NCBI RefSeq assembly: GCF_001548395.1
Contig: NZ_AP017367.1
Coordinates: forward strand, 4,873,001 to 4,937,000
DNA length: 64,000 bases
Origin: Leptolyngbya sp. O-77
GTDB taxonomy: Bacteria > Cyanobacteriota > Cyanobacteriia > Elainellales > Elainellaceae
Direction: 5' to 3'
Shown here: positions 26,971-36,234 of the stretch, in pieces
Numbering within the stretch: position 1 is the first letter of the stretch
Layout of the letters: each line of letters starts with the position of its first letter
Translations under genes and position numbers: made by a program
Notes under the pieces: model-generated
The model's database searches: none
What the model was told of the DNA's origin: nothing
What the model saw: the letters and a program-made list of their open reading frames with translations, nothing else

Positions 26971-27714
26971 TTACCCTGTGACCTCTGCAACCTCCTGACA
27001 AATTCGCGCAAACGCTTCTGCTGGGTCGGGGGCGACGGTGATTGGGCGACCAATTACCAGATAGCTTGCGCCTGCCCGGAGCGCTTCGGCAGGAGTCATG
27101 ACGCGGCGCTGGTCGTTGGCGCTGGCCCAGATGGGGCGCACGCCGGGGCAGACGAGCAGGAAGCGATCGCCACAGACCTGGCGCAGGTGGGCAGCCTCCT
27201 GGGGCGAGCAGACCACGCCGGATAGCCCGCTGTCTTGCGCCAGCAGCGCCATCTGGAGGGCAAAGTCGGGCAGTTCTAGAGGCATCTTTAGCTCGAAGGC
27301 GAGGGCACGGGGCGAAATGCTGGTCAGCACCGTCACAGCGATGACCTTGGGGGGCGGGTTGCCCGCAGCAGCGGCACCCTCTTGGGCGGCGACGTTGGCG
27401 GCGACGAGGGCCTCTTTGCCTGCCGTGGCGTGAACGGTAAGCAGGTCTACGCCATAGCGTCCGGCAGCGCGACAGGCTCCGGCCATGGTGTTGGGAATGT
27501 CGTGAAATTTGAGGTCGAGAAAAATCCGCTTCTGCCGGGCTTTCAGTTCTGCCAGAATGGTTGCGCCCGTGCTGACGAAGAGTTCCAGCCCGACTTTCCA
27601 AAAGCGGACGGCGGGGATCTGGTCTACGAGGGCGATCGCCTCTTCTAGCGTTGGTGCATCCAGCGGCACAATAATCTGATCCCGGTTATCCCTAAAGTCT
27701 TGAGAGTCTGCCAT
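26971..27714 (-). CDS. pyrF: Orotidine 5'-phosphate decarboxylase
   Basis: The 247-residue protein converts OMP to UMP, the last step of de novo pyrimidine synthesis. Clear features are IIVPLDAPTLEEAIALVDQI at the start (first catalytic Asp in PLD), the active-site motif IFLDLKFHDIPNTM (Asp-Lys-His-Asp), GKEALVAAN, GVVCSPQEAAHLR and the phosphate-binding end VCPGVRP...YLVIGRPITVAPDP. Length matches bacterial group-1 PyrF. The ATG at 27714 is chosen because the conserved domain begins 15 codons on; an upstream frame to 27765 is unlikely. No other pyr gene is adjacent. Confidence 0.95.
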   Translation of the reverse strand: MADSQDFRDNRDQIIVPLDAPTLEEAIALVDQIPAVRFWKVGLELFVSTGATILAELKARQKRIFLDLKFHDIPNTMAGACRAAGRYGVDLLTVHATAGKEALVAANVAAQEGAAAAGNPPPKVIAVTVLTSISPRALAFELKMPLELPDFALQMALLAQDSGLSGVVCSPQEAAHLRQVCGDRFLLVCPGVRPIWASANDQRRVMTPAEALRAGASYLVIGRPITVAPDPAEAFARICQEVAEVTG

Positions 27715-27863
27715 AGTGCCTGCGTCGAATGGGTGAATGCATGTCGAATGGGTGAATGAAGTCAAGACATCTTGAAAGAAACGCCCAAACCAGATTTCCA
27801 GCCGTATCCTGCGAGGCTAGGGCCTATCGCAACATCTGGGCCATATCCTGGAGGCTTGCCATT

Positions 27864-28770
27864 GTGACTGCAATCAACTCCTGGCTAAGACAGTTTACTC
27901 ATGTTCTGAAACCCCCAGACCTCCATTTTCGTAATTTTCGAGATGACTTTTGGGGCGGACTCACCGCAGCAATCGTGGCGTTGCCGCTGGCGCTGGCGTT
28001 TGGCGTATCGTCTGGGGCGGGTGCGGTGACGGGACTCTACGGCGCAATCTTCGTCGGCATTTTCGCGGCATTGTTTGGCGGCACGCCCGCTCAGGTGTCT
28101 GGCCCAACTGGGCCAATGACGGTGGTAGTAGCAACGATTTTCACGGTACTGATTGGCCGGTATCCCGAAACCGGCCTGGCGCTTTCATTTACTGTCATTG
28201 CGCTGGGGGGGCTGTTCCAGATTTTGTTTGGGGTGCTGCGTTTGGGAACGTACATCACGCTCATGCCCTACACGGTCATTTCTGGCTTTATGTCGGGCAT
28301 CGGGGTCATTATTATCTCCCTCCAGATTGGGCCGTTGTTTGGCTACAAAGGGTCGAGTGGAGTCGTGGAATCTCTGCGGAACCTGCCGACGTATCTGACG
28401 CATCCCAACGGGTTCGCGCTGGGGCTGGGGCTGATGACGCTGGCGATCGTGTTTACCTGGCCGCGTCGGCTGAATCGCATCATTCCTTCGCCGCTGCTAG
28501 CGCTGGTGATCGGGACACTCGTATCGCTGTTTTTTTGGCGAGGGTGCAAACCTGACGCGGATTGGGGCCATTCCTACAGCAGTGCCACAGCCGCACTGGC
28601 CAGCGTTTGAGTGGGAGGCACTGCGCGTGATGACGGGCTATGGGCTGATGCTGGCGACGCTGGGATCGATCGACTCGCTGCTGACTTCTCTCGTTGCCGA
28701 CAACATCACCCGGACACAGCACGCTTGTTTCCTACGCGCCCGTCTGCGCTGCAACGGGCGATCGCCCTAA
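27864..28770 (+). pseudogene. SulP family anion transporter, frameshifted and truncated
   Basis: The GTG at 27864, with GGAGG at 27851, opens a SulP N-terminus: FWGGLTAAIVALPLALAFGV, then GGTPAQVSGPTGPMTVVVAT, the classic STAS-transporter signature. A run of seven T at 28530-28536 shifts the frame; with six T it continues FGEGANLTRIGAIPTALP-like sequence (ANLTRIGAIPTAVPQPHW) and YGLMLATLGSIDSLLTSLVA to NITRTQH. After about 28725 homology stops, so the last roughly 270 residues, including remaining helices and the STAS domain, are missing. SulP members in cyanobacteria include the bicarbonate carrier BicA. The truncation looks real even if the T-run is an error. Confidence 0.8.
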
Positions 28771-29067
28771 TTGCCCCCCCGAAGCAGGAATTAGAGGTTA
28801 AGAGTTAAAGCTGATTAGAAGTGGGTTTCAGGTTTCAGTCTTTAGCACCATTAGCCCCAGCACCATTAGCACCAACGGTTGGCCGCCTTGCCCACCAGAA
28901 CCCGAACCCTAATCGATTGTTCACTCTGGCACAATTGCAGTCCGGCAACTCCCTTACGCTAGGGACGATCCGTAGCGGTAAGATGATCACTGCACTGCGG
29001 ATAGGGAAGACATTCAGCGTCCCCAAAATCCAAAACCCAAAATCCAAAATCCAAAATCGAGAATCCT
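28771..29067. other. Gap downstream of the SulP remnant, no gene seen
   Basis: About 297 bases without a gene. The right end holds AATCCAAAA-type short direct repeats (about 29028-29056), as seen near several other genes in this window, and the presumed promoter of the malic enzyme gene. Confidence 0.5.
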
Positions 29068-30459
29068 ATGGTCAGCCTCACTCCCAATCCCAGCTTCAGC
29101 CTCATGGTGCGCGTGCAGTTGCCCAACCAGGCAGGAATGCTGGCCTACGTCACCATGGCCATTGGCGAGGCGGGCGGCAATATTGACCAGATCGAGGTGA
29201 TCGAGCGGACGCTGAAAACCATCATCCGCGACATCACGATTGAAGCGTCGAGCGTGGAACATGCCGAGGCAATCGTCACGGCGCTGAAGGGACTGGAGCA
29301 TATCAAGGTGCTGAACGTGTCGGATCGCACGTTTAACCTGCATCGGGGCGGCAAGATCAGCGTTCAGAGCAAGATTTCTCTGAAAAACCAGAGCGACCTG
29401 GCGATGGCCTACACACCGGGGGTGGGGCGCATCTGCACGGCGATCGCCGAAGATCCTGCCAAGGTCTATTCTCTGACGATCAAGAGCAACACTGTGGCGA
29501 TCGTCACCGATGGCAGTGCCGTGCTGGGTCTGGGCAATCTTGGCCCCGCCGGAGCGCTGCCCGTGATGGAGGGCAAAGCCATGCTGTTTAAGGAATTTGG
29601 CGGCATTGATGCCTTTCCGATTTGCCTGAACACGCAGGATACCGACGAAATCGTGCGGACGGTGAAGAACATTGCGCCCGTGTTTGGCGGCGTGAATCTG
29701 GAAGACATCAGCGCCCCCCGCTGCTTTGAAATCGAGGCGCGGCTTCAGCGGGAGCTGGATATTCCCATCTTTCACGATGATCAGCATGGCACGGCGATCG
29801 TCTCGCTGGCGGCGCTCTACAACGCGCTGAAGCTGGTGAATAAATCGATGGAGTCGGTGCAGATTGTGATTAACGGCGCGGGCGCAGCGGGACTGGCGAT
29901 CGCCCGACTGTTGCAAAAAGCCGGAGCCACCCAGATTGTAATCTGCGACTCGCGGGGCATCCTCAGCCACAGCCGCAGCGACCTGACCGACCAAAAGAAA
30001 GAATTTGCCGTAGACCAAAGCGGCTCCCTGGCGGATGCGATGGTGGGCGCGGATGTATTCATGGGCGTGAGTGCGCCGGGGGTGGTAACGGTGGACATGG
30101 TGAAGTCGATGGCAAAAGACCCGATTGTATTTGCCATGGCCAATCCAATTCCTGAAATTCAGCCGGAACTGGTGACCGATGACGTGGCGGTGATGGCGAC
30201 AGGCCGCAGCGACTATCCCAACCAGATCAACAATGTGCTGGCCTTTCCCGGCATCTTTCGCGGGGCCCTGGACTGCGGCGCAAAGACCATGACCACGACC
30301 ATGTTCCTGGAGGCAGCAGGGGCGATCGCCTCGCTCATTACCGCCGCCGACCTCAACCGGGAGTACATCGTGCCATCGGTGTTTGACGAGCGCGTGGCGA
30401 CTGCCGTCTCTGCTGCGGTTCAGCGGGCTGCCCGCGCCGACGGGGTGGCGACCCGCTAG
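29068..30459 (+). CDS. NAD-dependent malic enzyme with N-terminal ACT domain
   Basis: The 463-residue protein has an ACT domain (residues about 10-80: LMVRVQLPNQAGMLAYVTMA, IIRDITIEASS) then a malic enzyme. Key parts are LAMAYTPGVGRICTAIAED with the catalytic Tyr, VAIVTDGSAVLGLGNLGPAG, the Lys in VMEGKAMLFKEFGG, the metal site IPIFHDDQHGTAIV, and the nucleotide fold VINGAGAAGLAIARLL. It oxidatively decarboxylates malate to pyruvate and CO2. The ACT domain would bind a small ligand, probably an amino acid, for allosteric control. A 489-codon antisense frame across it is only a GC-driven shadow. Confidence 0.93.
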   Translation: MVSLTPNPSFSLMVRVQLPNQAGMLAYVTMAIGEAGGNIDQIEVIERTLKTIIRDITIEASSVEHAEAIVTALKGLEHIKVLNVSDRTFNLHRGGKISVQSKISLKNQSDLAMAYTPGVGRICTAIAEDPAKVYSLTIKSNTVAIVTDGSAVLGLGNLGPAGALPVMEGKAMLFKEFGGIDAFPICLNTQDTDEIVRTVKNIAPVFGGVNLEDISAPRCFEIEARLQRELDIPIFHDDQHGTAIVSLAALYNALKLVNKSMESVQIVINGAGAAGLAIARLLQKAGATQIVICDSRGILSHSRSDLTDQKKEFAVDQSGSLADAMVGADVFMGVSAPGVVTVDMVKSMAKDPIVFAMANPIPEIQPELVTDDVAVMATGRSDYPNQINNVLAFPGIFRGALDCGAKTMTTTMFLEAAGAIASLITAADLNREYIVPSVFDERVATAVSAAVQRAARADGVATR

Positions 30460-30548
30460 GCTGGCGATCGCGAAGGGGATCAATTGGGCGAGGGATTGCC
30501 CTCCCTAACCGCCACAACTCAGCTTCTCAATTCAGCCTCTCAAAGTGA

Positions 30549-30620
30549 TGGGTGACCTGGGATTCGAACCCAGAACCAGCGGATTAAGAGTCCGATGCGC
30601 TACCGTTGCGCTAGTCACCC
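30549..30620 (-). tRNA. tRNA-Lys (anticodon CTT)
   Basis: On the minus strand the sequence folds as a full cloverleaf: acceptor GGGTGAC/GTCACCC, D arm GCGC/GCGC, anticodon loop CTCTTAA with anticodon CTT, T arm CTGGG TTCGAAT CCCAG and discriminator A. CCA is not encoded. It lies 89 bases after the malic enzyme stop on the opposite strand. Confidence 0.93.
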
Positions 30621-30664
30621 TGGGGTTTACTATTGTATCACCTGAACTTTGGGCATCAAAACCA

Positions 30665-31903
30665 GTGCTATATTTTGGCATCGCGTTTCGCGCCCTCGCC
30701 CAATGGCTTCCCGTTGCCCAGGCGGCGGTGATTGGGCTGACCTATGTGGGATTGGCACTGGGGTCAGTGCCAGGGCTGCGGATGAATCGGGCCACGATGG
30801 CGATCGCCGGAACGGCTGCCCTCATCGCCCTGGGCACGCTGTCCCTCAAGGAGGCCTGGCAGGCCATTGACCCAACGACCATTGTGTTTCTGCTCAGCAC
30901 GATGATCGTCAATGCCTACCTTAGCTACGCCGGATTTTTTCAGCTGGCGCTGCTATATCTCATCCGCCTCACAAGTAGCCCCTTTGGGCTGCTGGTAGCG
31001 CTGACGCTGGGCTGCGGGGCACTCTCGGCGGTGTTCCTGAACGACACGATTGCCCTGGTGTTTACGCCGCTCACGGTCAGCCTGGCCCAAACCCTGTCGC
31101 TCAATCCGGTTCCCTACCTGCTGGCGCTGGCAGCCGCCACCAACATCGGCTCCGTCGCTACGCTCAACGGCAATCCGCAGAATATTCTGGTCGGCTCCTT
31201 TTCGGGCATTGCCTACGCCGAGTTTGCGCGGGTGATGATCCCCATTGCCCTGATGGGTCTGCTGCTGCAAATTGGGCTGCTGGGGTGGATGTATCCAGAC
31301 GTGCGATCGCTCAAACCGCGCCCCTACGTACCCACCTTTCGCCCCCGCGCCTACCGCCCGCTGCTGCGAAAAACGCTGCTTGTGAGTAGCTTAATGCTGG
31401 CTGCCTTTGTGGTGGGATTGCCGCTGGCCGAGTCGGCTTTGGCGGCGACGGGCGTGCTGCTGATTACGCGCCGCATCAAGCCTCAGCGCGTGTTGCAGGA
31501 TGTGGACTGGGGCCTGCTGGTGATTTTTTCGGGCCTGTTTGTGCTGACGCGCAGCCTGCAATCCTTTAATCTACTGTCGGGGCTGCTCCCCTGGATTGCC
31601 CATCCCGTGGGTCTGGTCAGCATCACAACGCTCTTGTCAAACCTGATTTCCAATGTGCCTGCGGTGCTGCTGCTGCAATCGCTGATCGACCGTGGAGATA
31701 AGCAATCCTGGCTGCTGCTGGCGGTTAGCTCCACGCTGGCAGGCAACCTGACACTGTTTGGCGCGGTGGCCAACCTGATTACCGCCGAAGCCGCCGCCAG
31801 CCAGGGATATTCGCTGTCGTTTTGGACGCACCTGCGGTTTGGGCTGCCGCTGACGCTGGCGACCCTGGCGATCGCCACCACCTGGGTTCTCTGGCAGGGT
31901 TGA
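30665..31903 (+). CDS. SLC13/ArsB-like anion permease
   Basis: The protein of about 412 residues has 10-12 predicted helices with the family signatures LSAVFLNDTIALVFTPLTVS and LAAATNIGSVATLNGNPQNI in the first half and TTLLSNLISNVPAVLLLQSL and LAGNLTLFGAVANLI in the second, the paired re-entrant elements of the SLC13/ArsB/NhaD superfamily. It probably moves an anion such as sulfate, dicarboxylate or arsenite. The open frame extends back through the tRNA-Lys, so the true start must be later; GTG at 30665 is the best candidate and TTG/ATT codons nearby are alternatives. Confidence 0.85.
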   Translation: MLYFGIAFRALAQWLPVAQAAVIGLTYVGLALGSVPGLRMNRATMAIAGTAALIALGTLSLKEAWQAIDPTTIVFLLSTMIVNAYLSYAGFFQLALLYLIRLTSSPFGLLVALTLGCGALSAVFLNDTIALVFTPLTVSLAQTLSLNPVPYLLALAAATNIGSVATLNGNPQNILVGSFSGIAYAEFARVMIPIALMGLLLQIGLLGWMYPDVRSLKPRPYVPTFRPRAYRPLLRKTLLVSSLMLAAFVVGLPLAESALAATGVLLITRRIKPQRVLQDVDWGLLVIFSGLFVLTRSLQSFNLLSGLLPWIAHPVGLVSITTLLSNLISNVPAVLLLQSLIDRGDKQSWLLLAVSSTLAGNLTLFGAVANLITAEAAASQGYSLSFWTHLRFGLPLTLATLAIATTWVLWQG

Positions 31904-31964
31904 CCCGAAAGCAGGATTAACACTGATCAGCCTCAGCCAATGGGACAGCCCGCCCGCGCCAGTC

Positions 31965-33422
31965 CTAGACTACAGGCGCTTTCTTATGCCACTCCGTCGT
32001 CTGCTCATAGGCATGGGCCACACTCAGCAGCAGGTCTTCCCGCAGCACGTTGCCAATCATCTGCAGGCCAATCGGCAAGCCCTGTTCGTCAAAACCGCAG
32101 GGCAGACTGAGGGCAGGCAATCCCGCCAGGTTCACCGGAATCGTCATCAGGTCAGACAGGTACATGCTGAGCGGATCATCGGTCTTTTCGCCCGCCTTGA
32201 AGGCCGTTGTCGGTGAGGTGGGGCACACCAGCACGTCCACTTTTTGGAAGGCAATCTCAAAGTCTTGCTTGATCAGCGTCCGCACCTTTTGCGCCTTGAG
32301 GTAGTAGGCATCGTAATAGCCCGCTGACAGCGCATAGGTGCCAATCATGATGCGCCGCTTCACCTCTGCGCCAAAGCCCTTAGCGCGGGTCTTGGCGTAC
32401 ATATCTAGTAGGTTTTCGGGGTCGTCGGCGCGAAAGCCATACTTCACGCCGTCGTAGCGGGCCAGGTTGGCCGAGGCTTCAGACGGGGCGATGATGTAGT
32501 ACGTAGGCAGCCCATAGCGAAACTTAGGACAGTTAATCACCTGGATTTCGGCACCGAGTGCTTGCAAGGTTTCAACGGCTTTGGTGACGGCCGCTTCTAC
32601 GGTAGAGTCCAGCCCTTCGCCAAAGGTTTCTTGAATTACGCCAATCCGCAGTTTGCCTCGCGGCTTGAAGTCGGGCTTGAGGGCAGCGGCGTAGTCAGGG
32701 ATTTCGACCTTAAGGCTGGTGGAGTCCTGCGGGTCATACCCAGCGATCGCCCCCAGCAAGATTGCCGCGTCTTCCACCGTGCGAGCAAAGGGACCAATCT
32801 GATCCAGCGACGAGGCGTAGGCCACCAGCCCATAGCGCGACACCAGCCCGTAGGTCGGCTTCATGCCCACCACGCCACAGAGAGACGCAGGTTGACGGAT
32901 CGAACCACCCGTATCTGATCCCAGCGCCACAACGCACTGCCCCGCGGCCACCGCTGCGGCAGAACCGCCCGAAGATCCACCCGGTACGCGCTCCAAATCC
33001 CACGGGTTCGCCGTCACCTGATAGGCAGAGGTTTCCGTCGAACTGCCCATCGCAAACTCGTCCATATTCGTTTTGCCCACCATCACCGCGCCTGCATCGA
33101 ACAAGCGCTGCGTCACGGTGGACTCGTAGGGCGGCACAAAGTTTTCCAGAATGCGGGAGCCGCAGGTGGTGCGGATGCCTTTCGTGCAGAGGTTATCCTT
33201 GATGCCAATCGGAATGCCCGCCAGCAGCCCAATTTCCTCACCGGCTGCAATCTGGGCATCCACGCGCTGCGCCTGGGCGATCGCCCGGTCGGCCGTCACG
33301 CTGATAAAGCTGTGCAGTTTGGGTTCTAGGGCTTGAACCCGCTCCAGGGCTTCGGTGGCAATTTCGACGGCCGAGCGCTCTTTGCGGACGAGCTGTTGAT
33401 GCAACTCACGGATGGATGCCAT
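31965..33422 (-). CDS. gatA: Glu-tRNA(Gln)/Asp-tRNA(Asn) amidotransferase subunit A
   Basis: The 485-residue amidase subunit of GatCAB frees ammonia from glutamine for transamidation of mischarged Glu-tRNA(Gln). The Ser-cisSer-Lys triad is visible: Lys in AGIPIGIKDNLCTKG (about residue 79), the Gly/Ser-rich loop VPGGSSGGSAAAVAAGQ (about 150) and the nucleophile region ALGSDTGGSIRQPASLCG (about 175). Length is normal and the start MASIRELHQQLVRKERSAVE is the family's. It is essential in cyanobacteria, which lack GlnRS. Neither gatB nor gatC is next to it, which is usual in this phylum. Confidence 0.97.
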   Translation of the reverse strand: MASIRELHQQLVRKERSAVEIATEALERVQALEPKLHSFISVTADRAIAQAQRVDAQIAAGEEIGLLAGIPIGIKDNLCTKGIRTTCGSRILENFVPPYESTVTQRLFDAGAVMVGKTNMDEFAMGSSTETSAYQVTANPWDLERVPGGSSGGSAAAVAAGQCVVALGSDTGGSIRQPASLCGVVGMKPTYGLVSRYGLVAYASSLDQIGPFARTVEDAAILLGAIAGYDPQDSTSLKVEIPDYAAALKPDFKPRGKLRIGVIQETFGEGLDSTVEAAVTKAVETLQALGAEIQVINCPKFRYGLPTYYIIAPSEASANLARYDGVKYGFRADDPENLLDMYAKTRAKGFGAEVKRRIMIGTYALSAGYYDAYYLKAQKVRTLIKQDFEIAFQKVDVLVCPTSPTTAFKAGEKTDDPLSMYLSDLMTIPVNLAGLPALSLPCGFDEQGLPIGLQMIGNVLREDLLLSVAHAYEQTTEWHKKAPVV

Positions 33423-33882
33423 TGGAGAACCTCAAAATGAAACGGAAACGCGGTGCGTAGACGGCAATCGGAGCAGATGGCAAAAAACTCCAACCCTCAC
33501 TCTAGACGATTTCCAGACGCTTTTTGGCGATCGCCCCACCCAAGCCGAGCCACCCTGACCTCCTATGGCTTTGCGCCCTCTATTCCCCAGTGCCCCAACG
33601 TCTATCTACTGGAGCGTTCCGGTTTAATCCGCAAGCCATATACTTGAACTGGCCTAGTGGTCTGACCGCAATGCCCTGGGCAGCTGCTTCCGCCACAACT
33701 TCTTGCCAGATTGCGTCACACTGCACCATTCAAATACGGAGAATGGTCTTATTATTTAACTTTAATTAAGTTCAGTTACAGAGTTGCTTGTTCAAAGTCG
33801 AACTTCGTCGAACTTCCCTCGTCGAACTTCAAAGTTTCACTGATGGATACGCATCTGGTCTTGCGTGGTGAGGAGTGAATCC
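33423..33882. other. Divergent intergenic region
   Basis: The 460 bases between divergent gatA and the serine hydrolase include a doubtful 49-codon minus frame (33580-33729), an AT-rich stretch near 33745-33770, and three direct copies of TCGAACTTC at about 33797-33832. Promoters for both sides should lie here. Confidence 0.5.
33580..33729 (-). CDS. Possible 49-aa ORF or gene remnant
   Basis: An ATG at 33729 opens MVQCDAIWQEVVAEAAAQGI, then AVRPLGQFKYMACGLNRNAP, stopping at 33580. The middle is coding-like (helix then AQGIAVRPL, faintly like the C-terminal lobe of PLP-dependent aminotransferases), so it may be a relic. No clear ribosome-binding site is seen. Confidence 0.3.
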   Translation of the reverse strand: MVQCDAIWQEVVAEAAAQGIAVRPLGQFKYMACGLNRNAPVDRRWGTGE

Positions 33883-35220
33883 GTGGTCGCAATCATGAAA
33901 TCAGTGGCGCATCGCTGGTGGTGGTATGCCCTCGTTGCACCCATCAGCGCAGTCGGAGTCATGGCAGGATCTGTCCTGGTTCATTCTTATCCAGCCCTGA
34001 CACCCGTGCTGGAGCGTCCCTCCGAAGAGGGGGAATCTCTCATTTCTGAAGCCAAGTCGCTGGCAGAGCTATACGAAATCCGCGATCGCCTCCAGCAAGA
34101 CATCGAGAACCAGCCGCCCACCCTGGTTTCCGTGGCAACAGGAGCGGCCTCTACCCCCACAAACTTGCTAGAAAAGCTGCAAGCGGTCGAAATCCGCATT
34201 GGCGTGGAAGAATCTGCCAAAGCAAGCTGGGAACAAGCCATCCGCACGGCAAATCAGGCGGTTGAACTGAAGCAACAGCCAGACCAAACCGAGGAAACCA
34301 TTGCCAAGCGCTATCAGCTCTGGAAATCTGCAACCGATTCGCTGCGGGAAGTGTCCGCCGATTCATTTGTGGGGGAACAGGCTGCCAAGAAGCTGAAGGA
34401 ATATGAGGGCATCTTGAGCGTGGTGGCCTACGAATACGACACTGCCCGCTCCGGGTTCCTGAAGGCGATCGCCGACAGCACAGGCATGGGCGCTCGCGTT
34501 CATGTCACGGTCTGCACGCTAGAGCGCGAGTGTCGCCGCTATCAGGGCAAAGAGCCACCCGCCAGCCCCGCCAGCCTGATCAAGGTGCCGCTGGCGATCG
34601 CCACAATGGAAAAGCTGACCCGCGAAAAGATCGACCCCAACACGCCAATTTTCATCGACCGCAGCAACTACACGGAAGACGCAGCCAAGATCTGGGTCGG
34701 CACGGAGTACCCGATTCGGCAGGTGCTTCTGCAAATGATTACCCACAGCAGCAACATCGCCACGAATCAACTCATTGACTACGTGGGCTGGGAAGCGATT
34801 AACCAAACCCTGCGCGATCGCGGCTACGAATACACCCGCGTTAGCACCAAGCTCGTTGGTAACTACACCTACCCTACTGCCAACATGGGCGGCGTGCCCA
34901 ACGAAATCAACATGGACGAACTCACCGACATGATGGTGAGCGTCTATAACAATGAAGTCCCCGGTGCAGACCTGATTTTGGAAGGACTCGTAAACCAGTA
35001 CGACTGGGAATTGGGCTATGAGGCCATTCGGCGACCCGCTGTGTGGATTGGCGAAAAAACGGGGCAAAACTCCAGCGTACTGGGCACGACCGTCGGCGTG
35101 AACATCAAGGGCAAACGCTACGTCATTTCGGTCGCCATTAATTACACCGCCAGCGAACCCGCTGTGAAGCAGGTGATCTCTGGCATTGTGAAGCATTTAA
35201 TAGACCACGACGGCTTCTGA
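33883..35220 (+). CDS. Serine hydrolase, class A beta-lactamase fold
   Basis: The 445-residue protein has an N-terminal membrane anchor (WWYALVAPISAVGVMAGSVLV), a helical linker (residues about 50-190) and a beta-lactamase/transpeptidase-like domain. The three motifs are present: SxxK as SLIK (about 230), SxN as SSN in ITHSSNIATNQLIDYVG (about 289) and KTG in GEKTGQNS (about 393). No class A Glu166 loop is obvious, so a peptidoglycan or other hydrolase role is as likely as beta-lactam cleavage. The GTG at 33883 has AGGAG at 33871-33875; ATG 33895 is the alternative. Its stop overlaps the next gene's start (TGATG). Confidence 0.88.
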   Translation: MVAIMKSVAHRWWWYALVAPISAVGVMAGSVLVHSYPALTPVLERPSEEGESLISEAKSLAELYEIRDRLQQDIENQPPTLVSVATGAASTPTNLLEKLQAVEIRIGVEESAKASWEQAIRTANQAVELKQQPDQTEETIAKRYQLWKSATDSLREVSADSFVGEQAAKKLKEYEGILSVVAYEYDTARSGFLKAIADSTGMGARVHVTVCTLERECRRYQGKEPPASPASLIKVPLAIATMEKLTREKIDPNTPIFIDRSNYTEDAAKIWVGTEYPIRQVLLQMITHSSNIATNQLIDYVGWEAINQTLRDRGYEYTRVSTKLVGNYTYPTANMGGVPNEINMDELTDMMVSVYNNEVPGADLILEGLVNQYDWELGYEAIRRPAVWIGEKTGQNSSVLGTTVGVNIKGKRYVISVAINYTASEPAVKQVISGIVKHLIDHDGF

Positions 35221-36110
35221 TGTCCCCAAGGTTTCAAAGGCCCGGTGGGGGCGATCGCCCTTCACAGGATACCCTCACTGCATGGCTGTTTCTCGCCCCA
35301 GCGCTGACGTTTTTAGGCGTTTTTGTATTTTTCCCGATTGCCTATCTCGCCTATCTCAGCCTGACCCAGGGCAGCTTCACTCGCAGCGGCGTGCATTGGG
35401 TGGGTTTAGGAAACTACGAACGCTTGCTGGCTACGCCCGATTTCTGGCAGGTCTTGGGCAATACGGTTTACTTCACCGTGGCAACCGTCCTGCCCAGCTT
35501 GGTCTTGCCGCTTGGATTGGCTGTGTTGCTAAATCGAGCCGTGAAGTTTCGGGACTGGCTGCGAGCGGCCTATTTCATCCCTTCGATTACGTCTTTGGTC
35601 GCCGTAGGTCTGGGCTGGCGCTGGCTATTTCAAACCGACGGCCCCGTCAATGCGGCGCTGGGCTGGCTGGGGGTTGATCCAATTCCGTGGCTGGGCAGCA
35701 CTACTTGGGCCATGCCCGTGCTAATTTTGTTCAGCATTTGGAAGCAGCTTGGATTTAACCTCGTCGTTTTTTTAGCAGGGCTGCAAACCATTCCCCAAAG
35801 CCGCTACGAAGCCGCCGAGCTAGACGGAGCCAATGACTGGCAGCAGTTTTGGCACATTACACTCCCCGGACTGCGACCGACTCTGATCTTTGCCATTGTC
35901 ACAACGACCCTCTTCACGCTCCGCAGCTTCGAGCAGCCCTACGTGATCACAGGCGGCGGCCCGCTGAATACCACGAACCTACTGGTCTATTACGTCTACA
36001 CCGAAGCCTTCGCCCAGTTTGATTTTGGCTATGCGGCGGCGGCGGCGACCCTGCTGCTGCTCGTCACGCTGCTGCTGATTTATCTCCAGTTCACAAGGAT
36101 GAACGAATAA
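35220..36110 (+). CDS. Sugar-type ABC transporter permease (MalF-like)
   Basis: The 296-residue protein has six predicted helices and the permease EAA loop YEAAELDGANDWQQFWHITLPGL (about residue 195), which contacts the ATPase. It starts with WLFLAPALTFLGVFVFFPIA, typical of MalF/UgpA-class permeases for sugars or glycerol-phosphate. Partner permease, binding protein and ATPase are not in the window, so it must work with products of distant loci. The start ATG shares one base with the hydrolase stop, so translation of the two is coupled, an unusual pair that is worth noting. CUT1-type membership is from family knowledge. Confidence 0.92.
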   Translation: MSPRFQRPGGGDRPSQDTLTAWLFLAPALTFLGVFVFFPIAYLAYLSLTQGSFTRSGVHWVGLGNYERLLATPDFWQVLGNTVYFTVATVLPSLVLPLGLAVLLNRAVKFRDWLRAAYFIPSITSLVAVGLGWRWLFQTDGPVNAALGWLGVDPIPWLGSTTWAMPVLILFSIWKQLGFNLVVFLAGLQTIPQSRYEAAELDGANDWQQFWHITLPGLRPTLIFAIVTTTLFTLRSFEQPYVITGGGPLNTTNLLVYYVYTEAFAQFDFGYAAAAATLLLLVTLLLIYLQFTRMNE

Positions 36111-36234
36111 AAGCGCAAATCCCTGGCAGCATTCTATGCAGCAATTGGCCCTTGAATGGCTAATCGCTACAGTCGTCTGTGGGTCATAACAACTGCCCAA
36201 TATTTTCGTTTGGAATGTTGACTAGTAACCAGAC

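Noticed and set aside
29014..30483. 489-codon open frame on the minus strand
   Set aside because: It is fully antisense to the conserved malic enzyme gene, has low-complexity His/Arg-rich content and no recognisable domain; a GC-codon shadow.
30545..30664. N-terminal extension of the SLC13/ArsB-like permease
   Set aside because: The open frame runs straight through the tRNA-Lys gene, so the permease must start after it.
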